From Tenacibaculum skagerrakense (GTDB taxonomy: Bacteria > Bacteroidota > Bacteroidia > Flavobacteriales > Flavobacteriaceae), in NCBI RefSeq assembly GCF_004345825.1, contig NZ_SLXM01000001.1, positions 62,001 to 126,000 of the forward strand: 64,000 nt of DNA, in the 5' to 3' direction. This document shows, one piece after another, positions 35,083-43,492 of the stretch. The translations under genes and the position numbers were made by a program. Positions within the stretch are counted from its first letter, which is position 1; each line of letters starts with the position of its first letter. The notes under the pieces were generated by a model. The model had not been told where the DNA came from, did no database searches, and was given only the letters and a program-made list of their open reading frames with translations.

Positions 35083-36383
35083 TGACGGAAGACAAGAAAA
35101 TAGAAAGATTATTTCAAGAGAACTTAAAGGATTTTGAAGTTCAACCACCTTCATTAGTTTGGGATACTATTGAAAGTGAATTAACCAAAAAGAAGAAAAG
35201 AAGAGTACTTCCAATTTGGTGGTTAAGTAGTGGAGTTGCTTCATTAGTTATTATCGGATTATTGCTTTTTCCTGAAATTAAAAACACAGATATAAATACA
35301 CCGGTTTACCAAAATGAAACTAACAAAAACATTGATAATCAAAACTCTATAAAAACTGAAAAACAAATATATAAAACGCCAGTTACGATAGTAGAGAATG
35401 TTAAAAATGAAGATGATACAACTAAAAATACATCAAACTATATAGAACCTAAAGACGAGTTAATGGTTAGTACAAAAATTGAAAATGAAGAGAAAAAGAC
35501 AGCAACATCGACAGTTTCATTGAAGGGTTTAGAAGTCGATAAAAAAATTGCTATGAAAAATCTTTTATATGAATCATTACATCTCAAAACAAAAGAAAGA
35601 GAATTAGAAAAGAAGAATTTCATTGCTGAAGTAACTAAGGAACTAGAAACAAAAGAAGATCAACCAAAAAATTCCAAATGGAGTGTTTCCCCCGTTGTAG
35701 GAATTACAACTTCTGAATCGTTCACGAAAGCTTCAGCAATAGATTCTAACTTTAATGAGAATAAGGTTTCAAATCCAGAAAAATTAGCTTACGGACTAAG
35801 TTTTACGTATCAAATAAATGATAAGTTATTTATAAAATCGGGTTTGCAAGTTCAAAATTTGAGTTTTAATACGCAAGATGTTGTACTAGTATCAAATACA
35901 GCGATGTCTAATAATTTACAAAACATCAGTTTTTCAAATGCTGATAACTTTTTATACTTCAGCGCTTCTGATAGCGAAGATATTAACTCAGTGGGTTTAA
36001 CTAATTCTGCAAGCCTTGATGATGGTGTTTTAGAGCAAGATATTAATTACATCGAATTTCCTTTGGAGTTAAAGTATCAACTATTTACTTCTGATAAAAT
36101 ACAAACAAGTTTAATTTCAGGTTTTAGTTCGTTGTTTTTAACACAAAATTCAATTACTGCAAGAGCCTCTAATTTTAGTGGAAAAATAGGTGAAGCAAAC
36201 AATTTAAATAGTGTAAATTTCAGTGTAAATTTTGGTGTAGATTTAGAATTTATGCTTTCTAAAAAAATGAAATTTAATATCAATCCAATGTTTAAATCGC
36301 AACTAAATACATTTTCGGAAAACTCAACGAATTCGAAACCATATATTATCGGAGTATATTCTGGTGTAAGGTTTAATTTTTAA
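35082..36383 (+). CDS. Anti-sigma-like membrane protein with C-terminal outer-membrane-barrel-like domain
   Basis: A 433-residue protein. The N-terminal cytosolic part (IERLFQENLKDFEVQPPSLV followed by WDTIESELTKKKKRR) is the usual anti-sigma-like start of Bacteroidota sigma partners, followed by one membrane helix near residue 49-63 (SLVIIGLLLFPEI). A long polar linker leads to a beta-rich domain from about residue 205 (WSVSPVVGITTSESF ... KPYIIGVYSGVRFNF), resembling an outer-membrane barrel. The start overlaps the sigma stop. Role as anti-sigma or signal receiver is inferred from position. Confidence 0.75.
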   Translation: MTEDKKIERLFQENLKDFEVQPPSLVWDTIESELTKKKKRRVLPIWWLSSGVASLVIIGLLLFPEIKNTDINTPVYQNETNKNIDNQNSIKTEKQIYKTPVTIVENVKNEDDTTKNTSNYIEPKDELMVSTKIENEEKKTATSTVSLKGLEVDKKIAMKNLLYESLHLKTKERELEKKNFIAEVTKELETKEDQPKNSKWSVSPVVGITTSESFTKASAIDSNFNENKVSNPEKLAYGLSFTYQINDKLFIKSGLQVQNLSFNTQDVVLVSNTAMSNNLQNISFSNADNFLYFSASDSEDINSVGLTNSASLDDGVLEQDINYIEFPLELKYQLFTSDKIQTSLISGFSSLFLTQNSITARASNFSGKIGEANNLNSVNFSVNFGVDLEFMLSKKMKFNINPMFKSQLNTFSENSTNSKPYIIGVYSGVRFNF

Positions 36384-36413
36384 ATTAGCATATCAACCAT
36401 TAAAATAATCTCA

Positions 36414-36764
36414 ATGAAATATGTTATGCTTCTTTTTGTGTTCTTATTGATGTCATGTGAATCACAAAAAACAACTTCCAATAAAGAAAACCCACTCGAT
36501 GATATATCTTGGATTAAAGAATACATTGAAAACACTAAAAAAAGTCCGTTTCCAACCAAAGCAATGATAACGCAATACTCTTACAAAGGTAATATAGTTT
36601 ATTTGGTAAATGGATGTGTAGATTGTGCTGATGCGCCTTCTATTTTATACAATGAAAAGAAAGAACAACTATGTGTTTTTGGTGGCATGGTTCCGAACTC
36701 TAATAACTGTCCTGATTTTTTTGATGAAGCTTCGGATAAAAAAGTAATTTGGAAAAGTTTTTAA
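36414..36764 (+). CDS. DUF6970-like short lipoprotein
   Basis: A 116-residue lipoprotein (lipobox LLMSC, Cys15). Its mature part parallels the first part of the 33126 protein: LDDISWIKEYIENTKKSP, ITQYSYKGNIVYLVNGCVDC and CVFGGMVPNSNNCPDFFDEA. The shared CVDC motif and second Cys pair suggest a metal or disulfide site. It lies between the anti-sigma-like gene and a GNAT gene, seven bases from the latter. Confidence 0.65.
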   Translation: MKYVMLLFVFLLMSCESQKTTSNKENPLDDISWIKEYIENTKKSPFPTKAMITQYSYKGNIVYLVNGCVDCADAPSILYNEKKEQLCVFGGMVPNSNNCPDFFDEASDKKVIWKSF

Positions 36765-36770
36765 GCGATT

Positions 36771-37316
36771 ATGAGTTTAACTGTTAGAGAAATAGAAGTA
36801 AGAGATATAGACTTACTTTTAGATTATTGGTATAATTCGAGTAGCGAACATTTTTTAAAAATGGGTGCAGATTCGAGTAAGCTTCCGTCACGAAATGATT
36901 TTTATAATGCATTAGTTGAGCAAATAAACTCTCCTGTTACAGAGAAAAAATCATACGCACTAATTTGGGAAGAAGATGGTGTACCAATTGACCATTCAAA
37001 CGTTAATAGTATCGTTTTTGGTAAAGAGGCCTATATGCATTTGCATGTTTGGAATACAAATAATAGAAAAAAAGGATCTGGATCAATTTTGGTAAAAAAA
37101 TCACTTCCTTTTTATTTTGAAAAGCTACAATTAGAAACCCTGTTTTGTCAACCCTATGCATTAAATCCGGCACCTAACAAAACATTACAAAATGTTGGTT
37201 TCGAATTTGTGAAAAAGTACACAACTATTCCTGGTTCTTTAAATTTTGAGCAAGAGGTGAATTTATGGAAAATGACAAGAGAGCGATTTTTACTTTCTAA
37301 ATTTAATTTAGAATAG
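36771..37316 (+). CDS. GNAT-family acetyltransferase
   Basis: A 181-residue protein starting LTVREIEVRDIDLLLDYWYN, typical of the first strand of the GNAT fold. LHVWNTNNRKKGSGSILVKK near residue 92 occupies the acetyl-CoA motif position (R/Q-x-x-G-x-G/A), and NPAPNKTLQNVGFEFVKKYT near residue 127 is the C-terminal motif of RimJ-like members. The acceptor is unknown. It is probably co-transcribed with the lipoprotein gene before it. Confidence 0.75.
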   Translation: MSLTVREIEVRDIDLLLDYWYNSSSEHFLKMGADSSKLPSRNDFYNALVEQINSPVTEKKSYALIWEEDGVPIDHSNVNSIVFGKEAYMHLHVWNTNNRKKGSGSILVKKSLPFYFEKLQLETLFCQPYALNPAPNKTLQNVGFEFVKKYTTIPGSLNFEQEVNLWKMTRERFLLSKFNLE

Positions 37317-37326
37317 AACTGTAGGA

Positions 37327-38376
37327 TTACTCTTTATAAATCTTGACATCTATTTCTCCTTTATCATTCATAGAAGCTCTGTACATTCCTGCTGTGTTAA
37401 ACTCAAAAACCATATTTCCGTTTTTATCAACAGCAATAATACCACCTGTTCCGCCAAGTTTGGTGAGTTTATTTTGAATAACTTCTTTTGCAGCTTCTTG
37501 CAAAGAAAGTCCTTTGTAATCCATTAAAGCAGAAATATCATGAGCCACTTGAGCTCTAATAAAATATTCTCCCCAGCCTGTAGATGACACTCCACAAGTT
37601 GCATTATTTGCATAAGTTCCAGAACCAATAATTGGTGCATCTCCAATTCGATTCCAACGCTTATTAGTCATTCCTCCAGTTGAGGTTCCTGCAGTAATAT
37701 TTCCTGCTTTATCTATAGCAACACAACCCACGGTTCCAAATTTAGAATCTTTGATTATAGGATCATAAAATGCCGATTTTCCGTCATGATCTAACTCAGA
37801 TTTCATTTTCTCTTTTACACGTAGTAAAGAATTATACCTATTTTCTGTAAAGAAGTATTTCGGATCTACAATTTCAACACCTTGTTCTTTCGCAAATACA
37901 GAAGCACCTTTTCCTGATAACATAACATGTTCAGAGTTTTCCATTACTTTTCTGGCAAGAGTAATCGGGTTTTTAACATCTGTAACTCCAGCTACAGAAC
38001 CTGCATTTAAATCACTTCCTGTCATAATTGATGCATCCAATTCATTTGTTTCTTCATGTGTAAAAACTGCACCTTTTCCAGCATTAAATAAAGGCGAGTT
38101 TTCTAAAACATGAATGGTTTGCTCTACGGCATCAATACTCTTTCCGCCATTTTTAAGAATGTTATAACCTACTTTAATAGCTTCTTCTAGTTTTTCTTTA
38201 TAGGCTTTTTCTTTTTCGGGAGTCATATTTTTCTTCAGAATAGTTCCAGCTCCCCCGTGAATTACCAAAGCAAATTCATTTGTTTTTTCATTTTTAGTAG
38301 TTTTAGTATTCTCTGGTTTATCACAACTAAAGAGAAAAATTGTTATAAAAAACAGGGAGAAGAAAATATTTTTCAT
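37327..38376 (-). CDS. Isoaspartyl peptidase / L-asparaginase (Ntn hydrolase), lipoprotein
   Basis: A plant-type asparaginase of about 349 residues. It begins with a lipoprotein signal (FFITIFLFSCDKPEN), so it is periplasmic or envelope-bound. LVIHGGAGTIL near residue 40 is the family start. Autocleavage should occur before the Thr of FGTVGCVAIDKAGNITAGTS near residue 210, making that Thr the nucleophile; TGGMTNKRWNRIGDAPIIG is the substrate-binding region. The start is set at MKNIFFSLFF (38376), seven codons inside the longest frame. It releases Asp or Asn from isoaspartyl dipeptides or asparagine. Confidence 0.93.
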   Translation of the reverse strand: MKNIFFSLFFITIFLFSCDKPENTKTTKNEKTNEFALVIHGGAGTILKKNMTPEKEKAYKEKLEEAIKVGYNILKNGGKSIDAVEQTIHVLENSPLFNAGKGAVFTHEETNELDASIMTGSDLNAGSVAGVTDVKNPITLARKVMENSEHVMLSGKGASVFAKEQGVEIVDPKYFFTENRYNSLLRVKEKMKSELDHDGKSAFYDPIIKDSKFGTVGCVAIDKAGNITAGTSTGGMTNKRWNRIGDAPIIGSGTYANNATCGVSSTGWGEYFIRAQVAHDISALMDYKGLSLQEAAKEVIQNKLTKLGGTGGIIAVDKNGNMVFEFNTAGMYRASMNDKGEIDVKIYKE

Positions 38377-38439
38377 AAATAGTTTAATTTCAAACAAAAA
38401 ACAAGTGATTTGTTTAATTTATTAATTTAGAATTATTTG

Positions 38440-38447
38440 TAAATTTG
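38440..38447 (+). promoter_or_regulatory. -7 box of the aldehyde dehydrogenase gene
   Basis: TAAATTTG, an exact TAnnTTTG box 36 bases before the chosen ATG at 38484. It also supports that start over the TTG within the box. Confidence 0.65.
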
Positions 38448-38483
38448 ACTTTTAAATTTAAACAACTTAAACGTAAATACAAA

Positions 38484-40025
38484 ATGGCAGATTTTGGTAT
38501 TCAAGAAGCATTACAAACCCTTGGGTTAAAAGAAATAAACGAAGGAACATCAACAGGAACTAAGTGGTTCTCTAACGGAGAAATCATTGAAAGTTATTCT
38601 CCTGTAGATGGAAAGTTAATTGGAAAAGTAAAAGCATCTACTAAAGATGATTACGAAAGCGTAATGAAATCGGCAACAGAGGCTTTTAAATCTTGGAGAG
38701 TTTTACCAGCTCCACAAAGAGGTGAGATTGTTCGTCAATTTGGTGAGAAATTAAGAGAAAAGAAAGAAGCTTTAGGAAAACTTGTTTCTTATGAAATGGG
38801 TAAAAGCTACCAAGAAGGTTTGGGTGAGGTTCAAGAAATGATTGATATCTGTGATTTTGCTGTTGGTTTATCTCGTCAGTTACACGGATTAACAATGCAT
38901 TCTGAAAGACCAGGACACAGAATGTACGAGCAATATCATCCATTAGGAGTTGTAGGAATTATTTCTGCATTTAACTTCCCTGTAGCAGTATGGGCATGGA
39001 ACACAGCTTTAGCTTGGATTTGTGGTGATGTATGTGTTTGGAAACCATCTGAAAAAACTCCTTTATGTGGAGTTGCATGTCAGAATATTATTGCTGAGGT
39101 GCTAAAAGAAAATAATTTACCTGAAGGAATTTCGTGTTTAGTAAACGGAGATTACGTTGTAGGTGAATATCTTTCTAAAGATACAAGAGTTCCTTTAGTA
39201 TCTGCAACAGGTTCTACTCGTATGGGTAAAATTGTTGCTAAAGAAGTTGCGGGTCGTTTAGGTAAGAGTTTATTAGAATTAGGAGGAAACAACGCAATTA
39301 TTGTTACTCCAGATGCTGATATTAAAATGACAGTTATTGGTGCTGTATTTGGTGCTGTCGGAACAGCTGGTCAACGTTGTACTTCTACTCGTAGATTAAT
39401 TGTTCATGAATCTATGTATGATAAAGTAAAGAATGCTTTAGTAGATGCTTACAAGCAATTACGCATCGGTAACCCATTAGATGAAAACAATCATGTTGGT
39501 CCGTTAATTGACAAGCAAGCTGTTGAAATGTATAACAAAGCATTAGAAAGAGTTGTTGCTGAAGGTGGAAACATTATTGTTGAAGGTGGTGTATTAGAAG
39601 GAGAAGGATATGAAAGTGGATGTTATGTAAAGCCTGCTATTGCTGAAGCTGGAAACTATTATGACATTGTTCAACATGAAACATTTGCGCCTGTTTTATA
39701 TTTATTGAAGTATACTGGAGAAGTTGAAAATGCAATAGCTTTACAAAATGGTGTTGCACAAGGATTATCTTCTGCAATTATGACGAATAACTTACGTGAA
39801 GCTGAGCGTTTCTTATCTCATGCAGGATCTGACTGTGGTATTGCAAACGTAAATATTGGAACTTCAGGAGCTGAAATTGGTGGTGCTTTTGGTGGTGAAA
39901 AAGAAACTGGAGGTGGAAGAGAATCTGGTTCTGACGCATGGAAAGTGTATATGCGCCGTCAAACGAACACTATTAATTATACTACTGAATTACCTTTAGC
40001 ACAAGGAATAAAATTCGATTTATAA
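38484..40025 (+). CDS. ALDH7-type aldehyde dehydrogenase (piperideine-6-carboxylate dehydrogenase-like)
   Basis: A 513-residue NAD-dependent aldehyde dehydrogenase. The catalytic segment GAVGTAGQRCTSTRRLIVHE near residue 275 has the GQRCT-S-TRR form specific to ALDH7/antiquitin, while LLELGGNNAI holds the general-base Glu. VGIISAFNFPVAVWAWN is the cofactor-binding motif. ALDH7 enzymes oxidise 2-aminoadipate semialdehyde in lysine breakdown; the glutaryl-CoA dehydrogenase-like gene at 63 kb would fit such a pathway but is far away. The start is MADFGIQEAL, internal to a longer frame. Confidence 0.93.
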   Translation: MADFGIQEALQTLGLKEINEGTSTGTKWFSNGEIIESYSPVDGKLIGKVKASTKDDYESVMKSATEAFKSWRVLPAPQRGEIVRQFGEKLREKKEALGKLVSYEMGKSYQEGLGEVQEMIDICDFAVGLSRQLHGLTMHSERPGHRMYEQYHPLGVVGIISAFNFPVAVWAWNTALAWICGDVCVWKPSEKTPLCGVACQNIIAEVLKENNLPEGISCLVNGDYVVGEYLSKDTRVPLVSATGSTRMGKIVAKEVAGRLGKSLLELGGNNAIIVTPDADIKMTVIGAVFGAVGTAGQRCTSTRRLIVHESMYDKVKNALVDAYKQLRIGNPLDENNHVGPLIDKQAVEMYNKALERVVAEGGNIIVEGGVLEGEGYESGCYVKPAIAEAGNYYDIVQHETFAPVLYLLKYTGEVENAIALQNGVAQGLSSAIMTNNLREAERFLSHAGSDCGIANVNIGTSGAEIGGAFGGEKETGGGRESGSDAWKVYMRRQTNTINYTTELPLAQGIKFDL

Positions 40026-40041
40026 TAGATATTTAATAATG

Positions 40042-40128
40042 AAAAAAAAGAGTCGCAACTAGCGGCTCTTTTTTTTGTTGCTTACAGCCCCCCCGAACTA
40101 TAAACGAATAGCTTAATAACTTTAGCTA
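40042..40128 (-). ncRNA. Putative small RNA A with G-run (minus strand)
   Basis: Non-coding repeat unit. Read on the minus strand: -7-like box TAACTTTA (40134-40141), then a sequence TTCGTTTATAGTTCG followed by seven G (40088-40109), then a terminator with GAGCCGC/GCGACTC stem and eight T (40042-40067). The same arrangement recurs 220 bases on (unit B). No protein is encoded. The hairpin also ends the plus-strand dehydrogenase gene. Confidence 0.4.
40046..40077. terminator. Bidirectional terminator after the ALDH7-type gene
   Basis: AGAGTCGC and GCGGCTCT pair across AACTA, flanked by an A run and a T run, so it works in both directions. Confidence 0.85.
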
Positions 40129-40170
40129 TATCTTAAAGTTACAAGGTTTTTTTTAAAGTTAATTAACTAC

Positions 40171-40207
40171 TATCGATGAAAGGAAGTTTTTAAGAGGTGG
40201 TTATTTA
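40171..40207 (-). promoter_or_regulatory. Conserved 37-base block upstream of small RNA A
   Basis: TATCGATGAAAGGAAGTTTT followed by TAAGAGGTGGTTATTTA (plus strand). It matches 33 of 37 bases with 40398-40434, and each copy lies 27-29 bases upstream (on the minus strand) of a TAnnTTTA box. The position fits an activator site. Confidence 0.4.
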
Positions 40208-40263
40208 GAAAACTTAGGTAAGAACTTAAAAGATTTTATTTAAAGCAATAAAGTATTCTTTTT

Positions 40264-40357
40264 AAAAAAAGTGAGCCGCAATTAGCGGCTCTTTCTTTTT
40301 TGGTGTTCACAGTCCCCCCGAACTATAAACGAAAAATCTAAATGAAACTTTAATTTA
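40264..40357 (-). ncRNA. Putative small RNA B with G-run (minus strand)
   Basis: Second copy of the unit at 40042. Read on the minus strand: -7-like box TATCTTTA (40363-40370), the element TTCGTTTATAGTTCG with six G (40314-40333), then the stem GAGCCGC-TAATT-GCGGCTC and a T run (40264-40291). No protein is encoded. Confidence 0.42.
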
Positions 40358-40397
40358 TATTGTAAAGATAGAACTGTTTTACGCTCTTAAATATTAA

Positions 40398-40434
40398 TAT
40401 CGATGAATGGAAGTTTTTAAAAGGTGATTACTTA
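40398..40434 (-). promoter_or_regulatory. Conserved 37-base block upstream of small RNA B
   Basis: Second copy of the block at 40171-40207, 27 bases from the TATCTTTA box. Four mismatches separate the two copies. Confidence 0.4.
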
Positions 40435-40497
40435 TTAACATAAGTTAATTAACCTATGTTAATTGTTTAAATATAGTATTTAACCCGCAAATGCTAT

Positions 40498-40526
40498 TTG
40501 TTTATAGGTTTTTAAACTAGATTTGC
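40498..40526 (+). promoter_or_regulatory. pth promoter
   Basis: TTG, 17 bases and the -7 box TAGATTTG (40519-40526). Predicted transcription starts about 12 bases before the ATG at 40544. Confidence 0.65.
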
Positions 40527-40543
40527 AGTTGAAATTTGTAATA

Positions 40544-41173
40544 ATGAGCATCCTGTCATTTTTTAATAATTTATTAGGTGTTAAAAAAGAAACACAAGAA
40601 GAGATCATGAAAAAGTTTTTAGTAGTTGGCTTAGGAAATATTGGAGAAAAGTATGACAATACACGTCATAACATAGGTTTTAAAATAGCAGATGCACTAG
40701 TAAAAGAGTATGACGAATCTTTCACTACAGAAAAGCATGGAGATCTCGTAAAACTCAAAATTAAAGGGAAAACAGTTTTTGTTTTAAAACCAAATACCTA
40801 CATGAATTTAAGCGGTAAAGCAGTTTTGTATTGGATGAAAAAAGAAAATATACTTATTGATAATATATTAATCATCACTGATGATTTAAATATCGATTTT
40901 GGCACTATTAGAATTAAAGCTAAAGGTAGCGCAGGAGGCCATAATGGATTAAAAGACATTCAAGATAAGTTAAATACTAGCGTTTACCCTCGTTTTAGAT
41001 TTGGTGTAGGATCAGATTATCGAAAAGGAGGACAGGTAGATTTTGTTTTAGGAACATGGAGTAATGAAGAAGAAAGTGCTTTAATAGAAAGAATTCCTAC
41101 AAGTATAAAAGCTGTTGAATCTTTTGTAAATGCTGGATTAGCAAATACCATGAATACGTTTAATGGGAAGTAA
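40544..41173 (+). CDS. pth: Peptidyl-tRNA hydrolase
   Basis: Releases tRNA from stalled peptidyl-tRNA. The catalytic start FLVVGLGNIGEKYDNTRHNI with the essential His, KPNTYMNLSG and KAKGSAGGHNGLKDI are all present. The start is placed at MSILSFFNNLLG, which adds about 21 residues before the classic MKKFLVVGLGN. Many flavobacterial Pth proteins have such an extension, and the -7 box at 40519 excludes the longer frame. Starting at the inner ATG is also possible. Confidence 0.93.
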   Translation: MSILSFFNNLLGVKKETQEEIMKKFLVVGLGNIGEKYDNTRHNIGFKIADALVKEYDESFTTEKHGDLVKLKIKGKTVFVLKPNTYMNLSGKAVLYWMKKENILIDNILIITDDLNIDFGTIRIKAKGSAGGHNGLKDIQDKLNTSVYPRFRFGVGSDYRKGGQVDFVLGTWSNEEESALIERIPTSIKAVESFVNAGLANTMNTFNGK

Positions 41174-41192
41174 ATTTTTTATAATCTACTAA

Positions 41193-41645
41193 TTACATAT
41201 TATCACTAGCATACCATTCGGCATAACTAGTGTCGGTTTCTTGTAGCTTTATAGAGTGAAGTTTGATATTATCAGGCAATCTATTTTTGATTTTTTTAGC
41301 AAAATCAATTACCATCATTTCACTTGTAGGCTGATAATCAACTAGAATAACATCGTGTCCACGATCTTTTAGCTCTTTAGCAAGTTCAATATGAGGCGTG
41401 TTTTTGTTAAATACAGTAGCATGATCAAAAACATCAACGATTTCTTCTTTTACGATTTTTTTCAAATCACCAAAATCAATTACCATCCCGAATTTTACGT
41501 TAGAAGTATCTGAAATAGGAGATCCCACTACAGTAACCGAAAGCTTATAACTATGTCCGTGAACATTTTTACACTTTCCATCATAACCGTACAAAGCGTG
41601 TCCGGTTTCAAAATTAAATTGCTTGGTAATTCTAATTGTACTCAT
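41193..41645 (-). CDS. queD: 6-carboxytetrahydropterin synthase (QueD/PTPS family)
   Basis: Converts dihydroneopterin triphosphate into 6-carboxytetrahydropterin for queuosine synthesis, or acts as a PTPS homologue. FNFETGHALYGYDGKCKNVH and GHSYKLSVTV provide His ligands and the catalytic Cys (in KCKNVHGH). VDFGDLKKIVKEEIVDVFDH, VDYQPTSEMMVIDFAKKI and LQETDTSYAEW are family blocks. About 150 residues. The start MSTIRITKQF (41645) is preferred over the four-residue longer frame. Confidence 0.93.
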   Translation of the reverse strand: MSTIRITKQFNFETGHALYGYDGKCKNVHGHSYKLSVTVVGSPISDTSNVKFGMVIDFGDLKKIVKEEIVDVFDHATVFNKNTPHIELAKELKDRGHDVILVDYQPTSEMMVIDFAKKIKNRLPDNIKLHSIKLQETDTSYAEWYASDNM

Positions 41646-41710
41646 AATAAGAAACAAAAGTATATAAAATAGTATTATGGAAATGAATCTTAGATAAATA
41701 ATTCGCTTCT

Positions 41711-41750
41711 AAAAAAAGAATGAGTGATTGTAGCTACAACAATCACTCAT
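41711..41750 (-). terminator. Terminator of the 102-residue hypothetical gene
   Basis: ATGAGTGATTGT and ACAATCACTCAT form a perfect 12-bp stem with a seven-base loop. On the minus strand it is followed by TTCTTTTTTT. Confidence 0.9.
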
Positions 41751-41821
41751 CAATACAAAAGAATCCCCATTAGGATTGGTTACATAAAACCTGACAACAT
41801 AAAAAATTTATACTGCAAAAT

Positions 41822-42130
41822 TTACTCCTCTATTTCGATATAAATTTTGCTTTTTATCTTTAGTTTTTTCCCTTTTATTCTAGCTTGAGAGAAAAAATCC
41901 TTAGCTATTTGCTGTTCGTTTAATAACTCGTCTATTCTACCGCTATCATACTCACAAGCATCTTTTTCGTTTCCTTCGGTTATAGACAACCTTTTTAATT
42001 TGTGGAAATTAATTTTTACTTTAAGTACATCATTAATAATTGTTGCTGCTTCACTAGCAGTAAACACATTATCTATAAGGTTAATTTCTTGTTCTGTTTT
42101 TACAGCTTCTAATGTTTGTACCATTTTCAT
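41822..42130 (-). CDS. Hypothetical small protein
   Basis: I do not recognise this 102-residue protein. It is soluble, with an acidic N-terminal part (LEAVKTEQEINLIDNVFTAS), a likely helical middle EAATIINDVLKVKINFHKLK with a possible DNA- or protein-binding helix pair, and a Lys-rich C-terminus (RIKGKKLKIKSKIYIEIEE). The pattern faintly recalls a small adaptor or regulator. Clean start, good terminator and separate transcription favour a real gene. Confidence 0.6.
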   Translation of the reverse strand: MKMVQTLEAVKTEQEINLIDNVFTASEAATIINDVLKVKINFHKLKRLSITEGNEKDACEYDSGRIDELLNEQQIAKDFFSQARIKGKKLKIKSKIYIEIEE

Positions 42131-42218
42131 AAGTATCTGTTTTAATTTCTGATGTAAATATCTTACATCTTTTTTATTAATTTTTATTTATGTTTTTAAT
42201 ATATAATATAAACTTATG

Positions 42219-43187
42219 TTATAATAAATTAATTACACATAAGTACAGTGGAATTCCTAAGGTGATATTAAAGGGAAATGTTATTGCCAATGCCATAGGA
42301 ATGTATAAACTTGGATTTGCTTTAGGGTTTGCCAATTTCATGGCAGCAGGAACAGCGATGTAAGATGCACTTGCAGCAAGAATTGCAAACAATAACCTAT
42401 TACCAACTCCAGAGATAAAAAAGCTCGTAACAAATGCTACTATACAACCATTTATAATTGGAATAACAATAGAAAATACAAATGCAAAGCCTCCTTTTTT
42501 TCTAAAGTCAGATAGTTTTTTACCGCTTGTAATTCCCATGTCCAATAAAAACACCGCTAGAAATCCTTTAAAGATATCTGTTGTAAATGGTTTAATTCCT
42601 TCTGCTTGAGCCTCACTTGCTAACAATCCAACGATTAAACTTCCTATAATCAATAATACGCTACCATTTGTAAGCGAATGATGAAGCACTTTTTTTACAG
42701 AAATGGTTTCCTCTTTTTTCTTCTTTTTATTAAAAATAGACATTAGTAAAAGTCCAACCATTATCGAAGGAGCTTCCATTAATGCCATAACCGCAACCAT
42801 ATGACCATTAAAAGGAATTTGTTCCATTTCTAAGAAAGAAATAGTGGTTACAAAAGTTACAGCACTAACCGATCCATAAGCAGCAGCTATAGCTCCGGAG
42901 TTTTCAACTGAAAACTTTATTCGTAGTATAAAGTAAGTGTATACTGGAACGGCAATAGCTAAGAAAATTCCAAATAATAACGACCATAAAATCTCCAAAG
43001 AAAAATCGCTATGAGATAATTCCTGTCCGCCTTTAAAACCTATAGATAGTAAAAGATATAATGAAATAAACTTAGAAGAGTTTTCAGGAATAGTAAGATC
43101 ACTTTTTAATTGTACAGCAAGAATTCCAAGAAAGAAAAAAAGAAGTGCTGGGTTGGTTAAATTATCTATTAATAAATGTAAATCCAT
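42219..43187 (-). CDS. SbtA-family sodium-dependent bicarbonate transporter-like permease
   Basis: A 322-residue membrane protein with about ten helices. The start LLIDNLTNPALLFFFLGILA and LLLSIGFKGGQELSHSD are diagnostic of the SbtA (DUF897) family, with an inverted repeat whose second half begins near residue 180 (LLIIGSLIVGLLASEAQAEG) and contains FLAVFLLDMGITSG. Family members import bicarbonate with sodium. No SbtB partner gene is nearby. A divergent LysR-type gene at 43493 probably regulates it, as CbbR/CmpR-type genes do elsewhere. Confidence 0.9.
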   Translation of the reverse strand: MDLHLLIDNLTNPALLFFFLGILAVQLKSDLTIPENSSKFISLYLLLSIGFKGGQELSHSDFSLEILWSLLFGIFLAIAVPVYTYFILRIKFSVENSGAIAAAYGSVSAVTFVTTISFLEMEQIPFNGHMVAVMALMEAPSIMVGLLLMSIFNKKKKKEETISVKKVLHHSLTNGSVLLIIGSLIVGLLASEAQAEGIKPFTTDIFKGFLAVFLLDMGITSGKKLSDFRKKGGFAFVFSIVIPIINGCIVAFVTSFFISGVGNRLLFAILAASASYIAVPAAMKLANPKANPSLYIPMALAITFPFNITLGIPLYLCVINLL

Positions 43188-43196
43188 CAGTATATA

Positions 43197-43409
43197 TTAT
43201 TTAACATCTAAAAAATTACACAACAAAGACATTGAAATAACACTAATTGCTGTTATCATTTCAGTAAAAAAAAGAAGATTGCTTTTTACAGATAATGAAA
43301 TAAAAAAAGAGATTAAAAGTAAAAAGCAGATGCAATTAACAGTTTTCAATCTCTTTTTGTCTCGCACATTTTTTAAATGAATTACTCTTGTAGATTTAAT
43401 ACGTTTCAT
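43197..43409 (-). CDS. Possible small membrane protein upstream of the SbtA-like gene
   Basis: A 70-residue frame with a basic N-terminus (MKRIKSTRVIHLKNVRDKKR) and two hydrophobic segments (VNCICFLLLISFFISLSV, FFTEMITAISVISMSLLC). It ends nine bases before the SbtA-like start on the same strand. Basic N-terminus plus two helices looks like a real small membrane protein, but I know no homologue and the DNA is AT-rich. It could also be leader sequence. Confidence 0.4.
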   Translation of the reverse strand: MKRIKSTRVIHLKNVRDKKRLKTVNCICFLLLISFFISLSVKSNLLFFTEMITAISVISMSLLCNFLDVK

Positions 43410-43492
43410 TTTAAATAAATTTTGTGCAAATATGTAGCCTATATTTAATATATTTTTATAGATATTTATAATCTATAATATAAACATTTATT

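Noticed and set aside
43153..43380. 75-residue plus-strand frame opposite the start of the SbtA-like gene
   Set aside because: It overlaps the SbtA-like start and the opposite 70-residue frame, is very Lys/Ile-rich and lacks a recognisable domain.
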